From DASSTJ01 sp035707965 (GTDB lineage Bacteria; Actinomycetota; Actinomycetes; Actinomycetales; Angustibacteraceae), in contig DASSTJ010000116.1 in NCBI GenBank assembly GCA_035707965.1, positions 1-43,746 of the forward strand: a stretch of 43,746 nucleotides of DNA. The letters are read 5' to 3'. This document shows, one piece after another, positions 15,959 through 22,776 of the stretch (position 1 is its first letter; each line of letters starts with the position of its first letter). The notes beneath the pieces were generated by a model. The model was not told where the DNA came from, did not search any database, and saw only the letters and a list, made by a program, of their open reading frames with translations. The translations under genes and the position numbers were made by a program.

Positions 15959-16728
15959 CGGGCGCCTCCCTCGCCACTCGGGTCGATCTGGCCGACGGGT
16001 CGGCCCTGGCCCGCGAGGCGGTCCCGGACGGCGCGGCTGTGCCGCCGGCTGACAGGCAGGTCCGTGCCGTCCACCCGCAGGGACCAACGACCCGACTCGA
16101 CGCGCAGCTCGTCGACGTACCGCAGGGCGACGAGCGTGCTGCGGTGGATGCGGACGAAGCCCGCGGTCGTCCACCGCTGCTCGAGGCTGCTGAGCGGGGC
16201 CCGCACGAGGTGCGACCCGTCCGCGGTGTGCAGTCGCGCGTAGTCGCCCTGTGCCTCCACCCACCGCACCTGCGACCGCTGCACGAAGCGGGTCACCCCA
16301 CCGAGCTCGACGAGGATCGTCTCGTCGTCGTTCTCCTCGCGCTCCGGCATCGCCGTGGGGGAGACGACCCGTCGCACCGCCTCCGCCAGGCGCTCGGGCC
16401 GGACGGGCTTCATGACGTAGTCGACCGCCTGCAGCTCGAACGCGTCGACCGCGGTGTCGTCGTACGCCGTGATGAAGACGACCGCCGGCCGCTGCGTGAA
16501 CCGGGCCAGGATGCGGGCCAGGTCGACGCCGGTCAGCCCGGGCATGCGGACGTCGCTGAACACGACGTCGAAGGGCTCGGACTCGAGGCGTCGCAAGGCT
16601 TCTGCCGCGCTGCCGGCCGACTGCACCGACCCGATGCGCGAGTCCAGCCCGAGGAGGTAGACCAGCTCGTCCCGGGCTGGGGGCTCGTCGTCGACGACGA
16701 GGGCGCGCAGCGCGACCGGTGCGACCAC
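15955..16728 (-). CDS. LytTR-family DNA-binding response regulator
   Basis: 257 aa. The receiver domain spans about 7-125: acidic pocket VVDDEPPARDEL, phospho-acceptor Asp59 in VVFSDVRMPGLTG, the conserved Thr in FITAYDDTAVDAF and Lys in YVMKPVRPERL. A linker leads to a LytTR DNA-binding domain (about 138-240): FVQRSQVRWVEAQGDYARLH, FVRIHRSTLVALRYVDEL and LPVSRRHSRAVRDRL. It is the partner of the LytS-like kinase encoded 60 bp upstream and lies in the same run as symporter, satP and acs. By analogy with other LytS/LytTR pairs beside carboxylate transporters, it probably switches on uptake genes. The start used is the GTG at 16728. Confidence 0.93.
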   Translation of the reverse strand: MVAPVALRALVVDDEPPARDELVYLLGLDSRIGSVQSAGSAAEALRRLESEPFDVVFSDVRMPGLTGVDLARILARFTQRPAVVFITAYDDTAVDAFELQAVDYVMKPVRPERLAEAVRRVVSPTAMPEREENDDETILVELGGVTRFVQRSQVRWVEAQGDYARLHTADGSHLVRAPLSSLEQRWTTAGFVRIHRSTLVALRYVDELRVESGRWSLRVDGTDLPVSRRHSRAVRDRLAGQGRPVGQIDPSGEGGAR

Positions 16729-16788
16729 CCTGCGGACGATACGACCTCGGGCTCGCCTCCGCGAACCTCCCCGGCCCGCCGAGGGAGG

Positions 16789-18003
16789 TCAGCGGGCGCT
16801 GACCCCCGGTGAGAACTTGGGCAGCGTGAAGCTGACTCGGGTACCGGCGCCGGGAGCGGTCTCCACCACGAGGCCGTGCCGGTCGCCGTAGACCTGCCGA
16901 AGCCGGGCGTCGACGTTCGCGAGGCCGACGGAGTCGCGGTCCGACTCCCCGGCCAGAGCGGCACGGACGTCGTCCGGGTCGGAGCCGACACCGTCGTCCT
17001 CCACGACGACCGTCGTCCACGTCTCGTGGTCCGACGCCGTCACGGTGATGTTGCCGACGCCTTCACGGGCCTCCAGCCCGTGCCGGATCGCGTTCTCCAC
17101 CAACGGTTGGATGACCAGGAACGGCACTGCCGTCTGGAGCACCTCGGGCGCCACGAGCAGCGAGAGCTGCAGGCGGTCGCCGAACCGGGCGCGCTCCAGC
17201 TCGACGTAGCGCTCGACGTTGCGCAGCTCGTCCGCGAGAGAGGTGAACTCGCCGCCGCTCCGGAAGGCGTAGCGGGTGAACTCGGCGAACTCGACGAGCA
17301 GCTCGCGTGCGCGTTCGGGGTCGGTGCGGACGAAGGTCGCGATGGCCGTGAGCGCGTTGTAGAGGAAGTGCGGGCTGATCTGAGCACGCAGGGCACGCAG
17401 CTCCGCCTCCACCGCGCGCGTGCGCTCGTGGTCGAGCTCGGCCAGCTCGACCTGGTCGGACACCCAGGCGGCCACCTCGTCCGTGGCGCGCACCAGCCCG
17501 GGAGACGTGGCGCGACCGTAGGCGGCGAGCGCACCCACGACCGTCTCGTCGCTGACGAGCGGCGCGATCACGGCGCGGCGCACCGAGCACGTGGGGTCGT
17601 CGCACGCCACGACGTCCTCGCCGAGCACGACCGTGCGTCCGGTGGCGAGCACCTGAGCGGCGTGGCGCCCCGCCTGCGACGCGTGATGAGTGCCGGCGCC
17701 GTCCCACGCCAACGTGCTGCCGCTCGCGTCGGTGAGCGCGAGGGCCGTCGTGTCCAGGAGCGCGCGCAGGTGCCGGGCCGAGCGTGTCGCGCCGTCCGGC
17801 GTCAGCCCGTCGCGCAGCGTGCGGCCGGCGAGCGAAGCCCGGTGCAGGGTGACGTACGTGGCGCGGTCCGCGGTGGATCCGAAGTCGCGCCGACGACGGA
17901 CGACGAAGGCGACAGCCAGGGCGAGGACGAGCGCCAGCCCGAGCGCCAGCAACGGCACGACCGTGAAGTGGTCGCCCGACGTCCGGCTCGCGAGCGGCAT
18001 CAC
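16789..18003 (-). CDS. LytS-like sensor histidine kinase
   Basis: 404 aa. One N-terminal membrane helix (about 14-36) is followed by a linker, a GAF-like domain (about 75-170), and the His_kinase/HATPase modules. The phospho-acceptor is His212 in LRAQISPHFLYNALTAIATF. The N box is VIQPLVENAIRHGLEAR and the G boxes are VEDDGVGSDPDD and SVGLANVDARLRQVYG. The GAF-like part contains VVACDDPTCSVRRAVIAPLV, with Cys134 and Cys139 close together. Unlike 5TM LytS proteins it has a single membrane segment, so sensing is probably cytoplasmic. GTG at 18003 and ATG at 18000 are adjacent possible starts. It pairs with the LytTR regulator downstream. Confidence 0.92.
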   Translation of the reverse strand: MMPLASRTSGDHFTVVPLLALGLALVLALAVAFVVRRRRDFGSTADRATYVTLHRASLAGRTLRDGLTPDGATRSARHLRALLDTTALALTDASGSTLAWDGAGTHHASQAGRHAAQVLATGRTVVLGEDVVACDDPTCSVRRAVIAPLVSDETVVGALAAYGRATSPGLVRATDEVAAWVSDQVELAELDHERTRAVEAELRALRAQISPHFLYNALTAIATFVRTDPERARELLVEFAEFTRYAFRSGGEFTSLADELRNVERYVELERARFGDRLQLSLLVAPEVLQTAVPFLVIQPLVENAIRHGLEAREGVGNITVTASDHETWTTVVVEDDGVGSDPDDVRAALAGESDRDSVGLANVDARLRQVYGDRHGLVVETAPGAGTRVSFTLPKFSPGVSAR

Positions 18004-18040
18004 GGCGCGAGAGTAGTCCTGCGACAGCCGGCCACAGCGT

Positions 18041-18075
18041 CAGCGGTCCGGCGTCGTCGGGACGCCGGACCGCTG
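18041..18075 (-). terminator. Terminator of the acid phosphatase gene
   Basis: CAGCGGTCCGGCGTC (18041-18055) pairs perfectly with 18061-18075 around a five-base loop. It begins 12 bases after the phosphatase stop on the minus strand and separates that gene from the kinase. Confidence 0.85.
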
Positions 18076-18086
18076 GCTGTCGTCGA

Positions 18087-18935
18087 TCAGGGGAGGTAGT
18101 AGTTCGGGTTCGGCAGCTTGAAGGCGCGGTCGGCGAAGCCACCCTTGAGGTCGCTGTACTGGTCACCGAAGTTGCCGATGATGTCGTAGCCCAGCGACTC
18201 GATGTGCTTGCGGGTGGCGGACTTGTAGTGGATGGTCGTGCACTTGCCGTCCGGGTCGCCGGCGCACGCCTTCTGCAGGTAGACCGGGTAGTCGTTCACG
18301 GCCGGCTTCGTGAAGAGGCCGTCCTCGCCGTCGGGAAGCATCGTGGGAGCCGGGTAACCGGCGTCGATGCCGATGCCGTCGTGCGTCAGGTTGCCGAGGG
18401 TCGCGGCCTCCTGCGTGTCAGGCCGGCCCGTCAGGTAGAAGACCGCGATGTGGTGCTTCGCGGCCCAGGTCACCATGTCGACCATGCCGGGCACCGCCGG
18501 GAACAGCTGGCCGTTGACGTAGTCGGCGTTGGTCGTGGGGTTGTAGGCCCAGTTGCTCGCGATCTCGTAGTTCCAGGTGAGCAGCGTCGTGTCGTCGACG
18601 TCCAGCACGATCGCCGGCTTGGCCTTCTTGTGGTGCGACGCGTGGTGGTTGCCGCGCTGGACCTGCGCTGCCAACCAACGCTTGCCCGAGCGAGCGACGC
18701 CGCTCGCCTCCTTGGCGTAGTTGCTGTCGTCAGGCGACACGCCCGTGCCCATGGGGTCGCCGTAGTAGTTCCGGATCTGCTGCCGCAGCACGTCGATGTT
18801 CGTGATCTGGTTCGCGGACTTCGGCGTGAAGGTGTGGATGGCCGGGCCGGTGGTGGCAGCGACCGCTGCTCCCCCTCCGACCACTGTGATGCTGAGCAGG
18901 CCCGCGACGGCGGCGGTCCTCAGTCGACGACTCAT
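18087..18935 (-). CDS. Secreted HAD-superfamily acid phosphatase (class B-like)
   Basis: 282 aa. A Sec signal peptide is evident: basic MSRRLRTAAVAG, a hydrophobic core, then a likely AVA-A cleavage near residue 26. The HAD motif I IVLDVDDTTLLTWNYE supplies nucleophile Asp112 and acid Asp114. FYLTGRPDTQEAA gives motif II (Thr after the strand), and IGNFGDQYSDLKGG gives the motif IV acidic residues. This is the pattern of the HAD acid phosphatase group related to plant and bacterial class B enzymes. It should remove phosphate from small molecules outside the cell. GGAGGAGAACG precedes the ATG. A His-rich stretch, RGNHHASHHKKAK at 94-106, could bind metal. M. tuberculosis also has a HAD-type gene (Rv3661) next to ssd, but that is a cytoplasmic SerB-like protein. 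Confidence 0.88.
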   Translation of the reverse strand: MSRRLRTAAVAGLLSITVVGGGAAVAATTGPAIHTFTPKSANQITNIDVLRQQIRNYYGDPMGTGVSPDDSNYAKEASGVARSGKRWLAAQVQRGNHHASHHKKAKPAIVLDVDDTTLLTWNYEIASNWAYNPTTNADYVNGQLFPAVPGMVDMVTWAAKHHIAVFYLTGRPDTQEAATLGNLTHDGIGIDAGYPAPTMLPDGEDGLFTKPAVNDYPVYLQKACAGDPDGKCTTIHYKSATRKHIESLGYDIIGNFGDQYSDLKGGFADRAFKLPNPNYYLP

Positions 18936-19066
18936 CGTTCTCCTCCAATGGGAAGGCGGGCGGTGCAGTGCATCGGCCGGTATACGCCTGTCGTCCCGAC
19001 TGCCGCAATAGTCCGGTCCTGGCCCAATCTGACCAGGCCACTTCGTGCCAGGACGGACGACACCCG

Positions 19067-19072
19067 TAGGGT
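19067..19072 (+). promoter_or_regulatory. -10 element of a leaderless promoter for the Fic-like gene
   Basis: TAGGGT ends seven bases before the GTG start at 19080, with no ribosome site between. This is the position expected of a -10 box for a leaderless transcript. Confidence 0.5.
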
Positions 19073-19079
19073 CGCGGCC

Positions 19080-19931
19080 GTGGAGCGGACGTCGTCGGGC
19101 CTGAGCGCGGCAGTGACGCAGCTGGTGCGGCTGCCCGGCGTGGAGGAGGCGGTCGACGCGGCGCGCGACGCGTGCACGCAGCTGCGGTGGCACCAGGCCC
19201 TTCGGCGTCGGACGGCCGAGGCGGCGGCCGAGAGCACCGCCCGGGCAGCCCGGGCGAGCGCGGCGATGGAGGGGGCCGAGCTGCCCCTCGACGTCGTCCG
19301 CGACATGCTGCGGGGAGCCGTCGCTGCGCCGGGCGACGCGGTCGGCCGGGTCGTCTCCGGCGCGTTGCGGGCGACCGCCGAGTCACGCCAGCTCAGCCGG
19401 GTGCTCAGCACCGCTCCGTGGCAGGCGCTCGCGCGGCTGCACACGGCCGCCGCCGCGGGCCTGGTGGACGACGAGGCCCTCGGCAGGCCGCGTCGCGACG
19501 ACGAGGAGCCGCGCGACCTCGCCGGGCCGGGGGTGCCGCCGTCCGGCGCCGAGCTGCACGGCCGCCTCGACGGTCTGGTCGAGCTGCTGACCCTGCCGGG
19601 TGACGTCCCGGCGCTCGTCGTGGCCGCGCTGGCGCACGCCGAGGTGATGGCGATGCGCCCCTTCGTCGCGGGTAACGGGCTCGTCGCGCGCTCGCTCTTC
19701 CGGGCGCTGGTGGTCGAGCGCGGGCTGGACCCGACCGGCGTCGCCGTGCCGGAGCACGGGCTGCAGGCCCTGGGTCTGCCCGCCTACGCGTCGGCGCTGA
19801 CCGGCTACGCGGGCGGGTCCAGCGAGGGTGTGGCTGGGTGGCTGGTCCACTGCGGGGACGCCGTCCGCCTCGGTGCCGCGGAGGGTGTGCGGGTTGCCGA
19901 CGCGGTGCGGGCCGGCCGTCTCACGCGCTGA
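19080..19931 (+). CDS. Fic-fold protein lacking catalytic residues
   Basis: 283 aa. The C-terminal part contains ALAHAEVMAMRPFVAGNGLVARSLFRALVV in the place of the Fic motif HPFx[D/E]GNGRxxR. The catalytic His is replaced by Arg193, the metal-binding acid by Ala197, and the phosphate-binding Arg by Leu201; Pro-Phe, Gly-Asn-Gly and Arg204 remain. A stretch SAAMEG (60-65) fits the [S/T]xxxE[G/N] inhibitory helix of Fic proteins. AMP transfer is therefore unlikely. Proteins of this type, with the same RPF-GNGLVAR pattern, sit beside the ssd/tad locus in many Actinobacteria and are often labelled oxidoreductase. The function is unknown; a scaffolding or nucleotide-sensing role is possible. The start is the GTG placed by the leaderless -10 box. 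Confidence 0.75.
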   Translation: MERTSSGLSAAVTQLVRLPGVEEAVDAARDACTQLRWHQALRRRTAEAAAESTARAARASAAMEGAELPLDVVRDMLRGAVAAPGDAVGRVVSGALRATAESRQLSRVLSTAPWQALARLHTAAAAGLVDDEALGRPRRDDEEPRDLAGPGVPPSGAELHGRLDGLVELLTLPGDVPALVVAALAHAEVMAMRPFVAGNGLVARSLFRALVVERGLDPTGVAVPEHGLQALGLPAYASALTGYAGGSSEGVAGWLVHCGDAVRLGAAEGVRVADAVRAGRLTR

Positions 19932-19932
19932 G

Positions 19933-21054
19933 TCAGCGGCAGGCGCGCAGCATGGCCGCCGTGACGACGGACCCGATGCCGGCGCCCATGACGTTCTGCC
20001 AGTCGGCGTCGGTCGGCGGGTCGTGGCGTCCGATGTCGGTGTCGAGGAAGCCGAGCCACGACTGCGCGCTCTCGTAGCTCGCGACGTCGCGGACGCACCG
20101 GTTGACGTGCACGACGAGCCGCAGGTCGAGCGTGCCCTGCGGTTCGATGTCGGTGGGCAGGGACGGTGACATCGAGATCGTGACGCCGGTCAACGGGACG
20201 AGGGCGGCCGGATCGCTCTGGAGCCAGATCCGGCGAGCCTGCGTGGCCATGTTCGTGAACCGGATGAACGGCCGGTCCACGGTGCCGCTCAGGTTCGCGG
20301 TGACGTAGGAGTGGTTCGGCTCGGCGCCACCGCACATGCTCTGGTCCTGCTGGAGCTGCTCGGTACCGATCGAGGTGACGTCGAGCTCGTGGACCTGCCG
20401 GTCCTCGCTGCGCACCGGCACCCGGACCGGCCCGAGGTCGCTGCCGCAGGGCAGCGGCACCTGGACCATGACGAGCGTGGTGCCCCCGTTCGCCGCCACC
20501 GACGGGTGGGGTGTGGAGGCGTCGATCAGCGGGTCGGACGCCGTCGCCTGCTGCGAGCGGGGCGAGAGGACCGGCTCGATCCTGCGGGGGCCGAAGTTGG
20601 TGACCCGCACCGTGATCGTGGCCATGCGCACCCCGTTGATCCCGGTGACGAGCTGGTTCTCGGCGATCGCTACCGCGTTGACCTCCGACCGGGCCTGGGC
20701 CAGCTCCTGACCGACGCCGTGCTCGTGGACGACGTACCCCCCGAGCACGGCGCCCGCCACGAGCGCAGCCGTGGCGAGCACGGCCGGCAGGTGGAGCAGG
20801 CGCTGGACGACGGCCCGGCTGCGGCCGGGGGCCGGTGCGGCAGGCGGCTCTGCCGTCCGTGACCTGGGATCGGGCGCCACCTCGGGCGGCTCGCCGAGGT
20901 CATAGGGCTCGGGGGCGCGCGGCGACCGCTCGGTCGGCCCTCGGTCGCCGCCGATGACCGAGCCGTGCTCGTCGATCACCTCGAACCCCACGTCTCCATC
21001 ATGCCGCCAGCTCGTCGTGATGAGCAGGCCGTCGTGATGAGCAGGCGTCGGCAT
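19933..21054 (-). CDS. Membrane-anchored protein of unknown function
   Basis: About 373 aa from ATG 21054. Residues 1-80 are hydrophilic, acidic and Pro-rich (including GFEVIDEHGSVIGG). A single membrane helix, LPAVLATAALVAGAVLGGYV, spans about 88-107. The outer part of about 265 residues is beta-rich (ITVRVTNFGPRRIEPV, TLDLRLVVHVNRCV) and includes four Cys that could pair. It is not recognised. Its stop is one base from the stop of the converging Fic-like gene. The start is uncertain: a 17-bp tandem duplication inside the first codons changes the frame, and removing one copy would close the frame from 21054 within 12 codons. GTG at 20991 or 20979 are alternatives unaffected by the duplication. 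Confidence 0.65.
   Translation of the reverse strand: MPTPAHHDGLLITTSWRHDGDVGFEVIDEHGSVIGGDRGPTERSPRAPEPYDLGEPPEVAPDPRSRTAEPPAAPAPGRSRAVVQRLLHLPAVLATAALVAGAVLGGYVVHEHGVGQELAQARSEVNAVAIAENQLVTGINGVRMATITVRVTNFGPRRIEPVLSPRSQQATASDPLIDASTPHPSVAANGGTTLVMVQVPLPCGSDLGPVRVPVRSEDRQVHELDVTSIGTEQLQQDQSMCGGAEPNHSYVTANLSGTVDRPFIRFTNMATQARRIWLQSDPAALVPLTGVTISMSPSLPTDIEPQGTLDLRLVVHVNRCVRDVASYESAQSWLGFLDTDIGRHDPPTDADWQNVMGAGIGSVVTAAMLRACR
21013..21046. repeat. 17-bp tandem duplication at a gene start
   Basis: CGTCGTGATGAGCAGGC occurs twice head to tail, at 21013-21029 and 21030-21046, without a mismatch. Because 17 is not a multiple of three, gain or loss of a copy shifts the frame from the ATG at 21054. 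Confidence 0.9.
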
Positions 21055-21087
21055 CAGCGGTGACGAAGGCGACCCGGCGTCAGCCAG

Positions 21088-21118
21088 GACGACGCCCCGC
21101 CGGGGGCGGGGCGTCGTC
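21088..21118. terminator. GC-rich hairpin between divergent genes
   Basis: A 14-bp perfect stem (GACGACGCCCCGCC with its complement) closes a GGG loop. It lies upstream of the unknown membrane protein gene and is not behind any gene read rightwards. It could be an attenuator in the leader of that gene or a boundary element; terminator is only the best available label. Confidence 0.4.
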
Positions 21119-21376
21119 GTCGCACGACCACGGGTTACCAGGCGTGCTCGGTGTCGGCGGAACGGGACGAGCCCGTTCACAGCCGGTCCATCAGTGGACT
21201 AACCGCACGTGGGTACCTGGAGGGCCGTGCGGGGCCACCGCTGGCGGTGGCTCCTGACTCCTTCCTACCCGGTCCTGACGGGGAAGTGAAGACTTGACTT
21301 TCGAGGGCTCATAGGGGACGAAAGCGACACGCCGAGCAGGGCGCGCACGCGGCTGTCGTGACCTGTCGGATAAGCA
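21119..21376. other. Intergenic stretch without a recognised gene
   Basis: About 260 bases between the hairpin at 21088 and the 6C RNA promoter. It is less GC-rich near 21280-21320 (GAAGTGAAGACTTGACTTTC). A TTGACT at 21294-21299 looks like a -35 box, but no good -10 follows at 16-19 bases. No convincing coding frame is seen. Confidence 0.6.
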
Positions 21377-21405
21377 TTGCTCCGGGGGTCGCGGGGGTGG
21401 ACACT
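21377..21405 (+). promoter_or_regulatory. Candidate promoter of the 6C RNA
   Basis: TTGCTC (21377-21382) and GACACT (21400-21405) are separated by 17 bases, the ideal -35/-10 spacing. Initiation near 21412 would give a transcript of about 95 bases ending at the second C-loop hairpin, close to the size known for the mycobacterial 6C RNA (B11). Confidence 0.5.
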
Positions 21406-21411
21406 GGTTCC

Positions 21412-21507
21412 GCCGGCTGTTCGCGGCCGTGCCAGGCGCGCCGGTTCATCCCCCCCGAACCGGAGCGTCGGACGGCCCCCGTTGTCCCCCCGACGGGGGC
21501 CGTCGCC
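21412..21507 (+). ncRNA. 6C small RNA (B11-type)
   Basis: Two neighbouring hairpins carry C-rich loops, the defining trait of the actinobacterial 6C RNA. The first has stem CCGGTTC/GAACCGG (about 21441-21463) with seven C in the loop. The second has the 12-bp stem GACGGCCCCCGT/ACGGGGGCCGTC (21471-21482 and 21493-21504) with a loop containing CCCCCC; it probably also terminates the RNA. The location is diagnostic: 6C RNA lies upstream of chromosome-partitioning-type ATPase and pilus genes in Actinobacteria, and in M. tuberculosis next to ssd (Rv3660c). Here ssd starts 160 bases downstream. The 5' end is inferred from the promoter match, so it may be off by several bases. The C-rich loops are thought to pair with G-rich ribosome-binding regions of target mRNAs. 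Confidence 0.82.
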
Positions 21508-21666
21508 ATCCCGATCTCGCGCGCCCCCCGCGGTCTGCGGGGCGTCCACAGGGGAGCGTCGTCGTCCCACCGTCCACAGGTGCGCGCCGGCAAGCGCGGC
21601 CTCGTGCGTCAGCGCGCCACGGTGGTCTCGCCCGACAACCGGGCGTCACCGACCTGGGGAGCATGC

Positions 21667-22776
21667 GTGGTTGCGCGCCGACGGCAGGCAGCAGGGCCCG
21701 GACCGGACGGGGCTCCTCGGGGGCCGGCCGTCCTGGTCGTCACCGCCGACGCGGCCCTGACCGACGCCGTCCGTCGGCTGGCCGCAGCCGCCGCCGTGAC
21801 CGTGCAGGTGGTGGCGGAGCCGCCCGACGCGGTCGTCTGGCAGTCGGCTCGGCTGGTCCTGGTCGGTGGCGACGCGGCGAGGAGGGTCGCCGTCTGCCTG
21901 CCGCGTCGGGACGAGGTGGTTCTCGTCAGCTCCGGCCGTGCCAGCAGAGACGTCTGGCAGCTGGCGGTCGCGGTCGGGGCGAACCAGGTCGCCGTTCTCC
22001 CGGACGCCGACGTCTGGCTCGTGGAGCGGCTCGCGTCCGCCACCGACCTGCCGACGCGCGCCCGGGTGGTCGCCGTCGTGGGTGGCTGCGGTGGTGCTGG
22101 CGCGTCGGTGCTGGCGACGGGCCTCGCCGTGACGGCGGCCCAGGGCGGACGACGCGTGCTGCTGGCGGATCTCGACCCACTGGGTGGTGGGCTCGACCTC
22201 GCTCTCGGTGCCGACGCCGTACCCGGCCTGCGATGGCCGGACCTCGCGGGTGCGAGGGGGCGTCTCCCGTCGTCCACCGTCCACGACGCGTTGCCGCGGC
22301 TCGGTGAGCTCGCCGTCCTGGCGTGGGGTCGTGGCGAGCCCGTCGACGTCCCGGCGCGTGCCGTGGAGGCGGTGCTCGGCTCGGCCGCGCGCACGCACGA
22401 CCTCGTCGTCGTGGACCTGCCACGGGCGGGCGACGAGAGCCTGGCGAACGCGGCTGTGCGCGACCTCCACGAGTTGCTCGTGGTCGTGCCCGCACGCGTC
22501 CGCGCCACCGCCGCGGCCGCGGCGGCGGTGCGACGCTGGCGTCCGCGCGTGCCGTCCCTGCAGATCGTCGTGCGGCGCTCCCCAGGTGATCGGCTGCCGG
22601 CGCGGGCGGTGGCGGATGCGCTCCAGGTGCCGCTCGCCCTCGAGATGCGGGACGAACCGCGTGTCGACGCTGTCCTGGACCGCGGCGAGCCACCCGCAGC
22701 GCGCCGGTCTGGTCCGCTGCGCCGGGCGTGCGAGCAGTGGCTCGAGACGCAGGCGTCGTCGGCGCCTGCCGCATGA
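21667..22776 (+). CDS. ssd: Ssd / CpaE-TadZ-like ATPase-fold protein
   Basis: 369 aa. It belongs to the actinobacterial CpaE-homologue group of the helicase/secretion neighbourhood (Rv3660c, septum-site-determining protein). An N-terminal receiver-like pseudo-domain (20-125) leads to a MinD/ParA-like core. The P-loop VVGGCGGAGASVLATGLAV (138-156) lacks both the signature and catalytic lysines of KGGxGKT, and ADLDPLGGGLDLALG follows as the switch-like strand. ATP turnover is therefore doubtful. In mycobacteria the protein affects septation; in Tad systems TadZ localises the machine to the pole. The GTG at 21667 is chosen because GGGGAG lies seven bases upstream; the frame is open earlier through the 6C RNA region but is not credible there. 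The stop overlaps tadA (ATGA). Confidence 0.88.
   Translation: MVARRRQAAGPGPDGAPRGPAVLVVTADAALTDAVRRLAAAAAVTVQVVAEPPDAVVWQSARLVLVGGDAARRVAVCLPRRDEVVLVSSGRASRDVWQLAVAVGANQVAVLPDADVWLVERLASATDLPTRARVVAVVGGCGGAGASVLATGLAVTAAQGGRRVLLADLDPLGGGLDLALGADAVPGLRWPDLAGARGRLPSSTVHDALPRLGELAVLAWGRGEPVDVPARAVEAVLGSAARTHDLVVVDLPRAGDESLANAAVRDLHELLVVVPARVRATAAAAAAVRRWRPRVPSLQIVVRRSPGDRLPARAVADALQVPLALEMRDEPRVDAVLDRGEPPAARRSGPLRRACEQWLETQASSAPAA

Noticed and set aside
21294..21316. Promoter from TTGACT at 21294
   Set aside because: No acceptable -10 hexamer at 16-19 bases; CATAGG is too close.
21355..21666. N-terminal extension of Ssd from 21358
   Set aside because: The stretch is occupied by the 6C RNA hairpins, and its translation (many Pro/Arg/Gly) has no counterpart in the family.
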